DNA of 64,000 bases from Pseudomonas sp. CC120222-01a (GTDB lineage Bacteria > Pseudomonadota > Gammaproteobacteria > Pseudomonadales > Pseudomonadaceae). The stretch's first letter is position 1; each line of letters opens with the position of its first letter. The stretch covers positions 34,829 to 98,828 of the forward strand of contig NZ_QEQQ01000021.1 of assembly GCF_003097235.1 (NCBI RefSeq). The letters are read 5' to 3'. The notes below the pieces were generated by a model that made no database searches, was not told where the DNA came from, and worked only from the letters and a program-made list of their open reading frames with translations. A program made the translations under genes and the position numbers. This document shows positions 19,516 to 27,888 of this stretch, in pieces.

Positions 19516-21342
19516 TCAGTTGGCCTCGTCCGCAGGGGCTTCGGTGACCGCCGGTGTCACATCCGGTTTGACCCACCAGGTGTCGATGCCGACGTCATAC
19601 TTGGGCGATACCTTGGGGTGGCCGATGTGGTTCCAGTAGGCCACCCGATTGGTCTTGATATGCCAGTTGGGCACCACGTAGTAACCCCATTGCAGCACGC
19701 GGTCGAGGGCGCGGCAGTGGTCGATCAGGCTCTGGCGCGAGTCGGCATTGATCAGTTCCTCCACCAGTTGATCGATAGCCGGGTCGCGCAAGCCGATGAA
19801 GTTGCGGCTGCCGGGGTTGTCGGCGGCAGTGCTGGACCAGAACTCGCGCTGCTCGTTGCCGGGCGAATTGGATTGCGCGAAGCCGCCGACGATCATGTCG
19901 AAGTCACGCGAGCGCAGGCGGTTGATGTATTGCGAGACGTCCACGCGGCGGATCTCGAAGCCTATCCCCAAGTCAGCGAGGTTGCGCTTGAACGGCAGCA
20001 GTACACGTTCGAACTGGGTCTGTGCCAGCAGGAACTCGATGCTGACCGGCTTGCCATCCTTGTCGACCATCTTGTCGTCGACGATCTTCCAGCCGGCTTC
20101 CTGAAGGAGCTTGTAGGCCTGGCGCTGCTGCTCGCGGATCATCCCGCTGCCGTCGCTGACCGGGTTGGCGAAGGCCTCGGTGAACACCTGCTCGGGGATC
20201 TTGCCGCGCAGCGGTTCGAGGATTTTCAGCTCGGCCGGCGAGGGCAGGCCACTGGCGGCCATTTCGGAGTTCTCGAAGTAACTGTCGGTGCGAATATAGG
20301 CGCCGTTGAACAGCTGCTTGTTGGTCCATTCGAAGTCGAACAACAGGCTGAGTGCCTTGCGTACACGCACGTCCTGGAACACTGGTTTGCGCAGGTTGAA
20401 GACGAAGCCTTGCATGCCCACCGGGTTGCCGTTGGGTATTTCTTCCTTTATCAGGCGGCCATCGCGGACGGCGGGAACGTCGTAGGCGGTCGCCCAGTTT
20501 TTCGCGCTCATCTCCAGTTCGTAGTCGAAGGCCCCGGCCTTGAGTGCCTCCAGCGCCACGTTGTTGTCACGGTAGACATCGAAGGTCATGGCGTCGAAGT
20601 TGTAGAACCCGCGGTTGATCGGCAGGTCCTTGGCCCAGTAATCCTTGACCCGCTCGTAGCGGATCGAGCGCCCGGCCTTGACCTCGGCGACCTTGTACGG
20701 GCCGCTGCCAAGCGGCAGTTCGAGGTTGCCACGGGTGAACTCGCGGGTTTCGTACCAATGTTTGGGCAGCACCGGCAGCTGGCCGAGAATCAGCGGCAGC
20801 TCGCGGTTATTGTTGTGCTTGAACTTGAACAGCACCTTGAGCGGGTCTTCTGCGACCACTTCAGCCACATCCCCGTAGTACTGGCGGTACAACGGGGCGC
20901 CGTCCTTGATCAGGGTGTTGAAGGTGAATACCACGTCTTCGGCACGCATCGGGTGGCCATCGTGGAAGCGAGCCTCGGGGCGCAGGTAGAAGCGCACCCA
21001 GCTGTTGTCCGGTGCCTTCTCGATCTTGCCGGCGACCAGGCCGTATTCGGTGAACGGCTCATCCTGGCTCTGACGCATCAGGGTGTCGTAGATGATGCTG
21101 ACGTTGTCGGCCGACACACCCTTGTTGATGAACGGGTTGAGGCTGTCGAAGCCGCCGAAGCTGGACTGGCGGAAGGTGCCGCCCTTGGGCGCGTCGGGGT
21201 TGACGTAGTCGAAGTGCTTGAAGTCGGCCGGGTATTTCGGCGGCTCGTCGTACAAGGTCAGCGCGTGTTGCGGCGCGGCCAGCGCGGGCAGGCTCAGGCA
21301 GGCGAACAGCAGGCTGCAGGCCAGGCGTAGCGTCGGCTTCAT
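19516..21342 (-). CDS. nppA2: ABC transporter substrate-binding protein NppA2 (YejA type)
   Basis: Periplasmic solute-binding protein of 608 residues (SBP family 5). The signal peptide is M-K-P-T-L-R-L-A-C-S-L-L-F-A-C-L with likely cleavage after A-L-A; the mature protein starts with the YejA-like T-L-Y-D-E-P-P-K-Y-P and F-D-Y-V-N-P-D-A-P-K-G-G-T. The ATG overlaps the nppA1 stop as ATGA, so the longer open frame extending upstream is an artefact. It is a clear paralogue of the adjacent nppA1 product, with the same domain order and many shared blocks. Confidence 0.93.
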   Translation of the reverse strand: MKPTLRLACSLLFACLSLPALAAPQHALTLYDEPPKYPADFKHFDYVNPDAPKGGTFRQSSFGGFDSLNPFINKGVSADNVSIIYDTLMRQSQDEPFTEYGLVAGKIEKAPDNSWVRFYLRPEARFHDGHPMRAEDVVFTFNTLIKDGAPLYRQYYGDVAEVVAEDPLKVLFKFKHNNNRELPLILGQLPVLPKHWYETREFTRGNLELPLGSGPYKVAEVKAGRSIRYERVKDYWAKDLPINRGFYNFDAMTFDVYRDNNVALEALKAGAFDYELEMSAKNWATAYDVPAVRDGRLIKEEIPNGNPVGMQGFVFNLRKPVFQDVRVRKALSLLFDFEWTNKQLFNGAYIRTDSYFENSEMAASGLPSPAELKILEPLRGKIPEQVFTEAFANPVSDGSGMIREQQRQAYKLLQEAGWKIVDDKMVDKDGKPVSIEFLLAQTQFERVLLPFKRNLADLGIGFEIRRVDVSQYINRLRSRDFDMIVGGFAQSNSPGNEQREFWSSTAADNPGSRNFIGLRDPAIDQLVEELINADSRQSLIDHCRALDRVLQWGYYVVPNWHIKTNRVAYWNHIGHPKVSPKYDVGIDTWWVKPDVTPAVTEAPADEAN

Positions 21343-23168
21343 TGGGCTTTCTCCGAAGGCTTTATCCACCAGGTATTCAGCCCGAGGGTGTAGGGCGGCG
21401 TGGTGACGAAGGCGAACCGGTTGCGGTAGGCCAGGCGGTGATTGTCGAGGTACCAGTTGGGGATCATGTAGTACTGCCATGAAAGTACGCGGTCCAGGGC
21501 GCGGGCGGCGGCGACCTGGTCGTCGCGGGTGCGCGCGGCCAGCAGGGTGTCGAGCAGGTGGTCGACCACCGGGTCCTTGACCCCAGCATAGTTCTTGCTG
21601 CCCTTGGTCGAGGCCTGGCTGGAATGGAAGTACAGCCACTGTTCGAGGCCCGGGCTCAAGGTCTGGTTCAGGGTCATCAGGATCATGTCGAAGTCGAACT
21701 GGTCCAGGCGTTGCTTGTACTGGGCACGGTCTACCGTGCGCAAGCGCGCATCGATGCCGATGCTGGCCAGGTTTTCGACATAAGGTTGCAGGATGCGTTC
21801 GAGGCTCGGGTTCACCAGCAGCAGTTCCATGCTGAACGGTTGGCCCTTGGCGTTGACCAGGCGCTGGCCGTCGAGCTTCCAGCCAGCCTGATTGAGCAGG
21901 CTCAGGGCCTGGCGCAGGGTCTGGCGGCCAATGCCGCGCCCGTCGGTGTGGCTGACCTGGTAGGGCTGGGTGAACAGCTTGTCGGGCAGCTGGTCGCGGA
22001 ACGGCGCCAGCAGCAGCCACTCCTTGCCGGTGGGCACGCCGCTGGCGGCGAACTCGCTGTTGGGGTAGTAGCTGGTCGCACGGCGGTAGGCGCTGCTGAA
22101 CAGCGCCCGGTTGGTCCACTCGAAGTCGAGCATCAACCCGAGTGCCTGGCGCACCCGTGGGTCGCTGAACGTGGCCCGGCGACTGTTCATGAACAGGCCC
22201 TGGGTCTGGGTAGGGATCTGGTGCGGGATCTGCGCCTTGATCACTTCGCCCCGGCGCACGGCCGGGAAGTTGTAACCGTTGGCCCAGTTCTTTGCCTGGT
22301 GCTCGATATAGATGTCGAACTCGCCGGCCTTGAACGCTTCGAAGGCCACGGTGGCATCGCGGTAGAACTCGTATTCGACGCGGTTGAAGTTGTACTTGCC
22401 GCGATTTACCGCCAGGTCCTTGCCCCAGTAGTTCTTCACCCGCTCGAACACCAGGCGCCGGCCAGGCTCCACCTGGGTGATGCGATACGGCCCGCTGCCC
22501 AGCGGCGGTTCGAAGGTGGTGGCCTCGAAGTCACGCTTTTGCCAGTAGTGCTTGGGCAATACCGGCATTTCGCCCAGGCGCAGGATCAGCAGCGGGTTGC
22601 CGGCGCGCTTGAAGACGAAGCGGATGCGCAGCGGGCCGAGGATGTCGACGCGCTGCACCTCTTGCAGGTTGGTGCGGTAGATCGGGTGCCCCTGCTTGAG
22701 CAGGGTACGGTACGAGAACGCCACGTCGGCGGCGGTGATCGGCGCGCCGTCATGCCAGCGCGCTTCCGGGCGCAGGTTGAACACCACCCAGCTGCGGTCT
22801 TCGCTGTACTCCACCGAACGGGCGATCAGGCCATAGCTGGAGGTGGGCTCGTCACCGGAAGGGTCGTACTGGCCGGTGCCGACCATCAGCGTTTCGTTCA
22901 GCTCGCTGACGCCGTACTGCAGGAAGTTAGGCGTGGTGACGGGGCTGGTGCCCTTGAAGGTATAGGGGTTGAGCGTATCGAAGGTGCCGAATGCCATGGC
23001 CCGCAAGGTACCGCCCTTGGGCGCTTGCGGGTTGACCCAGTCGAAGTGGGTGAATGTGGCTGGGTACTTGAGCGTGCCGAACTGCGCGTATCCGTGGCTT
23101 TCGCTCACCATCGCGACGGCGGGGAAGCTCAAGGCCAGGCTGAGTGACAGCAGGAGGGGACGTATCAA
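21339..23168 (-). CDS. nppA1: ABC transporter substrate-binding protein NppA1 (YejA type)
   Basis: A second SBP family 5 protein of about 609 residues, first gene of the npp operon. The signal peptide appears as L-I-R-P-L-L-L-S-L-S-L-A-L-S-F-P-A-V-A, so I start at the TTG at 23168. Its ribosome site is weak, and an in-frame ATG at 23270 would add ~34 residues that do not look like a leader. The mature protein contains Y-A-Q-F-G-T-L-K-Y-P and F-D-W-V-N-P-Q-A-P-K-G-G-T, parallel to NppA2. Two binding proteins for one permease suggest a broadened substrate range. Confidence 0.88.
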   Translation of the reverse strand: MIRPLLLSLSLALSFPAVAMVSESHGYAQFGTLKYPATFTHFDWVNPQAPKGGTLRAMAFGTFDTLNPYTFKGTSPVTTPNFLQYGVSELNETLMVGTGQYDPSGDEPTSSYGLIARSVEYSEDRSWVVFNLRPEARWHDGAPITAADVAFSYRTLLKQGHPIYRTNLQEVQRVDILGPLRIRFVFKRAGNPLLILRLGEMPVLPKHYWQKRDFEATTFEPPLGSGPYRITQVEPGRRLVFERVKNYWGKDLAVNRGKYNFNRVEYEFYRDATVAFEAFKAGEFDIYIEHQAKNWANGYNFPAVRRGEVIKAQIPHQIPTQTQGLFMNSRRATFSDPRVRQALGLMLDFEWTNRALFSSAYRRATSYYPNSEFAASGVPTGKEWLLLAPFRDQLPDKLFTQPYQVSHTDGRGIGRQTLRQALSLLNQAGWKLDGQRLVNAKGQPFSMELLLVNPSLERILQPYVENLASIGIDARLRTVDRAQYKQRLDQFDFDMILMTLNQTLSPGLEQWLYFHSSQASTKGSKNYAGVKDPVVDHLLDTLLAARTRDDQVAAARALDRVLSWQYYMIPNWYLDNHRLAYRNRFAFVTTPPYTLGLNTWWIKPSEKAQ

Positions 23169-23259
23169 GTCGGCATCCGATCCAGAGGCGTTGGGCTTTG
23201 GTCGGGGTACAGTAACAGCTTGCCGGGTATGGAAAAAGAGTGGGGTCCAGGGGATTGCA

Positions 23260-23280
23260 AAGGGCCGCATAGCGGCCCTT
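23260..23280 (-). terminator. Hairpin downstream of mltD
   Basis: Perfect 9-bp stem (AAGGGCCGC / GCGGCCCTT) with a 3-base loop directly after the mltD stop, before the npp operon. The T tract is poor, so it may be a weak intrinsic terminator or an mRNA 3'-end stabiliser. Confidence 0.5.
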
Positions 23281-23289
23281 GGTCGTGTA

Positions 23290-24714
23290 TCAGTGCGACA
23301 GGTAGACGGTCAGGGTCTGGCCTGGCTTGAGCGCATGCCCGCTGCGCGGATTCCAGCGCTTGAGGTGCTGCATCTCGACGTTGAAACGTTTGGCTACAAG
23401 ATACAGCGAATCACCCTTGCGCACTTTGTACTGGGTGGAGCGCTGCCCGGAAGCGGCCACCCGGTTGCCTGCGGCGCTCGGTGCGCTGCCGCCGCGCAGG
23501 GCCAGGACCTGGCCAGCCTTGACGCGGTTGCCCGGCAGTTTGTTCCAGCGCTGGATGTCCTTGACCGCAACGCGGTTAGCCTTGGCGATGCTGCTCAGGC
23601 TGTCGCCACGCTTGACCCGGTAGCTGCGCGCCGCAGGCCCCTTGGCTTCGGCCACGGCGGCGGCGAACACGGCTTTGTTCGGCTGCAGGCTGACCAGCTG
23701 CTCGGGCTTGAGGTTGGACAGGCTGTCGCTGAGCAGTTGCGCCTTGGCGGTCGGCACCAGCAGCTGCTTGGGGCCGTCCACGGTCATGCGTTTCTTGAAG
23801 GCCGGGTTGAGCTGGATCAGTTCGTCTTCGTCGATGTTGGCGAAGGCGGCAACCCGCGAAAGGTCGAGGCGGTCGTTGATGGCCACCGCTTCGAAGTAGG
23901 GCTCGTTGGCGATCGGCGTAAGGTTCACACCATAGGCTTCAGGCGTGGAGACCACCTGCGACAGTGCCAGCAGCTTGGGCACGTAGTCACGGGTTTCCTG
24001 TGGCAGTGGCAGGTTCCAGTAATCGGTGGGCAGGCCGAGCTTCTCGTTGCGCTCGATGGCACGGCTGACGGTGCCTTCGCCCGCATTGTAGGCCGCCAGG
24101 GCCAGCAGCCAGTCGCCGTTGAACATGTCGTGCAGGCGGGTCAGGTAGTCCAGCGCGGCGTTGGTCGACGCGGTGATGTCGCGACGGCCATCGTAGAAGT
24201 TGGTCTGGCGCAGGTTGAAATGGCGGCCGGTGGCGGGCATGAACTGCCACATGCCCGCCGCGCTGGCGCGCGAGTAGGCCATGGGGTTGTAGGCGCTCTC
24301 GATGGCCGGCAGCAGCGCGAGCTCCAGCGGCATGTCGCGTTCTTCGAGGCGCTCGACGATGTAGTGCAGGTAGAGGCTGCCACGCTCGCCGGCGCTCTCG
24401 AGGAACGTCGGGTTGCTGGCGAACCACAGGCGCTGCTGCTCGATGCGCGGGTTGACGTCGATGTTGTCCTGCAGGGCGAAGCCCTGGCGCATGCGCTCCC
24501 ACACATCCTGCGGCGGTTCGGCAGGTTTGACCGCCAGCGGTGAGGGCTTGTGCTTGATCCGAGCCTGGTAATTGTGCGCGCGAACGCTGTCGGCTTCGTC
24601 GAGCTGACGGGTACTCTGGCAGCCCACCAGGGTGGCGGCCAGCGCCAGCGCACTGATTTGGGCCAGGCGCGTCAGGGCGACTGCATGAGCGGTTCTGCGG
24701 CTACGGGAAGACAT
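23290..24714 (-). CDS. mltD: Membrane-bound lytic murein transglycosylase D
   Basis: A 474-residue peptidoglycan lytic transglycosylase anchored to the outer membrane. The lipobox L-V-G-C gives lipidated Cys32. The SLT domain has catalytic Glu139 in A-I-E-S-A-Y-N-P followed by A-A-G-M-W-Q-F-M-P-A-T-G-R. Two clear C-terminal LysM modules (R-V-K-R-G-D-S-L-S-S-I-A and K-V-R-K-G-D-S-L-Y-L-V-A) bind glycan. It cleaves the MurNAc-GlcNAc bond with 1,6-anhydro product formation. It lies between gloB and the npp operon on the same strand, an order I recall from P. aeruginosa. Confidence 0.95.
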   Translation of the reverse strand: MSSRSRRTAHAVALTRLAQISALALAATLVGCQSTRQLDEADSVRAHNYQARIKHKPSPLAVKPAEPPQDVWERMRQGFALQDNIDVNPRIEQQRLWFASNPTFLESAGERGSLYLHYIVERLEERDMPLELALLPAIESAYNPMAYSRASAAGMWQFMPATGRHFNLRQTNFYDGRRDITASTNAALDYLTRLHDMFNGDWLLALAAYNAGEGTVSRAIERNEKLGLPTDYWNLPLPQETRDYVPKLLALSQVVSTPEAYGVNLTPIANEPYFEAVAINDRLDLSRVAAFANIDEDELIQLNPAFKKRMTVDGPKQLLVPTAKAQLLSDSLSNLKPEQLVSLQPNKAVFAAAVAEAKGPAARSYRVKRGDSLSSIAKANRVAVKDIQRWNKLPGNRVKAGQVLALRGGSAPSAAGNRVAASGQRSTQYKVRKGDSLYLVAKRFNVEMQHLKRWNPRSGHALKPGQTLTVYLSH

Positions 24715-24814
24715 CGGCTGACACAGGTTTCCGAGCGAAAAATTTCGGCGATTCTAGAAACCGCTCCCGCCTGGGTCAACCGTTGTGAACCCTCTGCGAT
24801 ATATCTTGAGGTTA

Positions 24815-25594
24815 TCAGAAGGTGTCCTTCCAAGACCTCAAAGCAGCAAAAACAGTGACCTGCGAGTCGTTTGAATGTCCCTTCCATTCGTCTGCTTTTT
24901 GTTTAACTAATGTTTCAGCGGTACGCAGAAACGGGTTGGTCAGGCGCTCCAGGCCGATCGTTGATGGCAAGGTGATGCGATTTTCGGCGCGCAACCGGGT
25001 AACGTCTTCGAACCGTTGCAGAACGTGCGGATTGGTGGGCTCCACGGCCTTGGCGAAGCGCAGGTTGCTCAGGGTGTATTCGTGGGTGCAGTAGACTTCG
25101 GTCTGCTCCGGCAGCGCGGCCAGGCGGGCGAGGGCGGGCTGCATCTGCTCTGGCGTGCCTTCGAACATGCGCCCGCAACCGGCGGCGAACAAGGTGTCGC
25201 CACAGAACAGCAGCGGTGTGGCCGGCTGGTCGCTGAAGTAGGCGATATGCCCCAGGGTGTGGCCTGGCACGGCCAGTACCTGGAAGGGCACGCCCAGCAC
25301 GCTGACCGTGTCGCCCTCGTCCAGCGCCAGGTCGCGGCCCGGGATCTGCTCGTGGGCCGGGCCGCAGACGCGGGCACCGGTCTTTTGCTTGAGGCGTTCG
25401 ACACCGCCGACATGGTCATGGTGGTGGTGGGTCACCATGATGGTGTCCAGCGCCCAGCCGGGGTGGGCGGCCAGCCAGGCCTCCACCGGGCTGGCATCGC
25501 CGGGGTCGACCACCGCGCAACGGCGTTTGGCAGTATCCTGTAACAACCAGATGTAGTTGTCGGAGAAAGCGGGGAGAGCGTCGATCTGTATCAT
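24815..25594 (-). CDS. gloB: Hydroxyacylglutathione hydrolase (glyoxalase II)
   Basis: Cytosolic metallo-beta-lactamase-fold hydrolase of 259 residues that converts S-lactoylglutathione to D-lactate and glutathione, the second step of methylglyoxal detoxification. The binuclear metal motif is T-H-H-H-H-D-H-V-G-G; further ligands appear in V-P-G-H-T and in F-C-G-D-T-L-F-A-A-G-C-G-R. The start M-I-Q-I-D-A-L-P-A-F is the family start; an ATG 30 bp upstream adds non-family residues. It is divergent from the methyltransferase gene. Confidence 0.95.
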   Translation of the reverse strand: MIQIDALPAFSDNYIWLLQDTAKRRCAVVDPGDASPVEAWLAAHPGWALDTIMVTHHHHDHVGGVERLKQKTGARVCGPAHEQIPGRDLALDEGDTVSVLGVPFQVLAVPGHTLGHIAYFSDQPATPLLFCGDTLFAAGCGRMFEGTPEQMQPALARLAALPEQTEVYCTHEYTLSNLRFAKAVEPTNPHVLQRFEDVTRLRAENRITLPSTIGLERLTNPFLRTAETLVKQKADEWKGHSNDSQVTVFAALRSWKDTF

Positions 25595-25679
25595 GGTGCG
25601 GATCCGTATCGCCAGGCGTGGCACATGAGGGCATCTTAGCCGCGATGGCGCGGTGCGAGAACCTTCGAGGGAGAGCGCA

Positions 25680-26453
25680 ATGACCGACCAAGCCTTTGCT
25701 CAGGCCGACCCGGAATGGGTCGAACTGATCAGCCTGGCCCGTGAGTGGTTCAACGGCCCACTCGGCCAGCTGATGTTGAAGGAAGAGGAAAAACTCCTGG
25801 AAGAAGAGCTCGGGCGCTTCTTCGGTGGCTACCTTGTGCACTATGGCCCCTGTGCCGAGGCGCCGCCCAGCGCGCCTCAGGTGCAGCGTAATGTGCGCCT
25901 TGGTGCACCGCTGCCGGGGGTGGAGATTGTCTGCGAGGAACAGGCCTGGCCCTTGAGCGAGCACGCCGCCGACGTGGTGGTGCTGCAGCATGGCCTGGAC
26001 TTCAGTCTGTCGCCCCATGGCCTGTTGCGTGAGGCCGCCAGTGCGGTGCGCCCGGGCGGGCACCTGCTGATCGTCGGTATCAACCCCTGGAGCGGCTGGG
26101 GCATGCGCCATTTCTTCAGCCATGGCGCCTTGCGCAAGGCGCGCTGCATCTCGCCGTCACGGGTGGGCGACTGGCTCAACCTGCTGGGCTTCGCGCTGGA
26201 GAAACGCCGCTTCGGGTGCTATCGTCCGCCGCTCACTTCGCCGGCCTGGCAGCAACGCCTGGCAGGCTGGGAACGGATGGCGGGCGGCTGGCAGAGTGCC
26301 GGCGGCGGGGTCTACCTGCTGGTGGCGCGCAAGATGGTGGTCGGCCTGCGGCCGTTGCGCCAGGTGCGCCGCGAGCCGATGGGCAAGCTGCTGCCGCTGC
26401 CGCTGGCCAAGGTCAACCGCAGCGCCGCCAATCCGGATACCGAAAAGCACTGA
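25680..26453 (+). CDS. SAM-dependent methyltransferase (class I-like)
   Basis: A 257-residue protein with a class I methyltransferase core; the post-I region V-V-V-L-Q-H-G-L-D-F and the motif A-V-R-P-G-G-H-L-L-I-V-G are visible. The G-x-G-x-G loop is not clear, so cofactor binding may be divergent. The start M-T-D-Q-A-F follows GGGAGAG. It lies 13 bp before rnhA and is divergent from gloB, an arrangement conserved in pseudomonads as far as I recall. The substrate is unknown. Confidence 0.85.
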   Translation: MTDQAFAQADPEWVELISLAREWFNGPLGQLMLKEEEKLLEEELGRFFGGYLVHYGPCAEAPPSAPQVQRNVRLGAPLPGVEIVCEEQAWPLSEHAADVVVLQHGLDFSLSPHGLLREAASAVRPGGHLLIVGINPWSGWGMRHFFSHGALRKARCISPSRVGDWLNLLGFALEKRRFGCYRPPLTSPAWQQRLAGWERMAGGWQSAGGGVYLLVARKMVVGLRPLRQVRREPMGKLLPLPLAKVNRSAANPDTEKH

Positions 26454-26466
26454 ACATGAGTGGTAC

Positions 26467-26913
26467 ATGAGCGATAGCGTCGAGATGTATACCGATGGCG
26501 CCTGCAAGGGCAACCCCGGCCCGGGCGGCTGGGGCGTCCTGCTGGTCTTCAAGGGCGTCGAGAAGGAACTGTGGGGCGGCGAGCGCGAAACCACCAACAA
26601 CCGCATGGAACTGATGGCGGCGATCCAGGGGCTGATGGCGCTCAAGCGTGAGTGCGAAGTGGTGCTGACCACCGACTCGCAGTACGTGATGAAGGGCATC
26701 AACGAGTGGATGGTCAACTGGAAGAAGCGCGGCTGGAAGACAGCGGCCAAGGAGCCAGTGAAGAACGCCGACCTGTGGCAGTTGCTCGACGAGCAGGTCA
26801 ACCGCCACAAGGTCACCTGGAAGTGGGTGCGCGGGCACATCGGCCACCCCGGCAACGAGCGCGCCGACCAACTGGCCAACCGCGGCGTCGAGGAAGTGCG
26901 CGCCAAGCGTTGA
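26467..26913 (+). CDS. rnhA: Ribonuclease HI
   Basis: A 148-residue RNase HI that removes RNA from RNA-DNA hybrids (R-loops, replication primers). The catalytic residues are all in recognisable motifs: Y-T-D-G-A-C-K-G-N-P-G, N-N-R-M-E-L-M-A-A-I, L-T-T-D-S-Q-Y-V and G-N-E-R-A-D-Q-L-A. The basic handle-like region G-I-N-E-W-M-V-N-W-K-K-R-G-W-K is present. It is in tandem with dnaQ rather than divergent as in E. coli. Confidence 0.97.
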   Translation: MSDSVEMYTDGACKGNPGPGGWGVLLVFKGVEKELWGGERETTNNRMELMAAIQGLMALKRECEVVLTTDSQYVMKGINEWMVNWKKRGWKTAAKEPVKNADLWQLLDEQVNRHKVTWKWVRGHIGHPGNERADQLANRGVEEVRAKR

Positions 26914-26964
26914 GCTGCGGTACAATCGTCGCCTTTGTAACTGATGCAAGTTGGAGCGCCCCGC

Positions 26965-27729
26965 GTGGAGCAGCAGCAAGATAAACGCCTGGTCATTCTC
27001 GATACCGAAACCACCGGTATGCCGGTCAGCGAAGGCCACCGGATCATCGAGATCGGCTGTGTCGAGGTCATGGGCCGGCGCCTGACCGGGCGGCACTTCC
27101 ACGTCTACCTGCAGCCTGACCGCGAAAGTGACGAGGGCGCAATCAACGTCCACGGCATTACCGATGCATTCCTGGTCGGCAAGCCGCGCTTCGCCGATGT
27201 GGCCGAAGAGTTCTTCGAGTTCATCCAGGGCGCCACCCTGGTCATCCACAACGCGGCGTTCGACGTCGGCTTCATCAACAACGAGTTCGCCCTGCTGGGG
27301 CAGAGCGACCGCGCCGACATTTCCAACCACTGCACCATCCTCGATACCCTGCTGCTGGCCCGTGCCCGCCACCCGGGGCAGCGCAACAGCCTCGATGCGC
27401 TGTGCAAACGCTACGACATCGACAACTCCGGCCGTGAACTGCACGGCGCGTTGCTCGACTCCGAGTTGCTGGCCGACGTCTACCTGGCGATGACCGGCGG
27501 CCAGACCAGCCTGTCGCTGGCTGGGCACGGGGCTGACGGTGACGGTGACGGTGACGGGCAGGGCGCTGGTGGTAGCGAGATCCGCCGCATCGTCGGGCGT
27601 GCGCCTGGGCGGGTGATCATGGCGTCTGCCGAAGAGCTGGAGGCGCATGCCGAGCGGCTGGCGGCGGTGGCCAAGTCGGCGGGTGGGCCATCGATGTGGC
27701 AAGCCCTGACCGAGACACCGGCTGGCTGA
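26965..27729 (+). CDS. dnaQ: DNA polymerase III epsilon subunit (3'-5' exonuclease)
   Basis: Proofreading subunit of DNA polymerase III, about 254 residues. Exonuclease motifs: I-L-D-T-E-T-T-G (Exo I), H-N-A-A-F-D-V-G-F (Exo II) and H-G-A-L-L-D-S-E-L-L-A (Exo III). The GTG at 26965 is preferred because GGAG lies 8 bp upstream; an ATG at 26944 has no ribosome site. The C-terminal tail that binds the alpha subunit is joined by a low-complexity linker made of repeated Gly-Asp (GACGGT repeated about four times near 27535-27556). Confidence 0.95.
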   Translation: MEQQQDKRLVILDTETTGMPVSEGHRIIEIGCVEVMGRRLTGRHFHVYLQPDRESDEGAINVHGITDAFLVGKPRFADVAEEFFEFIQGATLVIHNAAFDVGFINNEFALLGQSDRADISNHCTILDTLLLARARHPGQRNSLDALCKRYDIDNSGRELHGALLDSELLADVYLAMTGGQTSLSLAGHGADGDGDGDGQGAGGSEIRRIVGRAPGRVIMASAEELEAHAERLAAVAKSAGGPSMWQALTETPAG

Positions 27730-27738
27730 TTCGTAAAG

Positions 27739-27834
27739 CTGCACCGGCCCTTTCGCGGGGCAAACCCGCTCCTACAGAGATCTCCTGACTCCTGTAGGAG
27801 CGGGCTTGCCCCGCGAAGAGGCCGGTACAGGCAG
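27739..27834. repeat. REP palindrome between dnaQ and ldcA
   Basis: Palindrome with arms of about 40 bp (CTGCACCGGCCCTTTCGCGG... and ...CGAAGAGGCCGGTACAGGCAG) containing the GGGGCAAGCCCGCTCCTACAG-type REP core. Located just after the dnaQ stop, so it could end or stabilise the rnhA-dnaQ transcript. Confidence 0.85.
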
Positions 27835-27888
27835 CACAAGGCCAACTACCCTTAACAGGACAACAAGTCCTGCGAGGGTAGCAGCCGG

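Noticed and set aside
19516..22119. An 867-residue substrate-binding protein
   Set aside because: The extra N-terminal part is an alternative frame of nppA1; a signal peptide starts at 21342 in an ATGA overlap.
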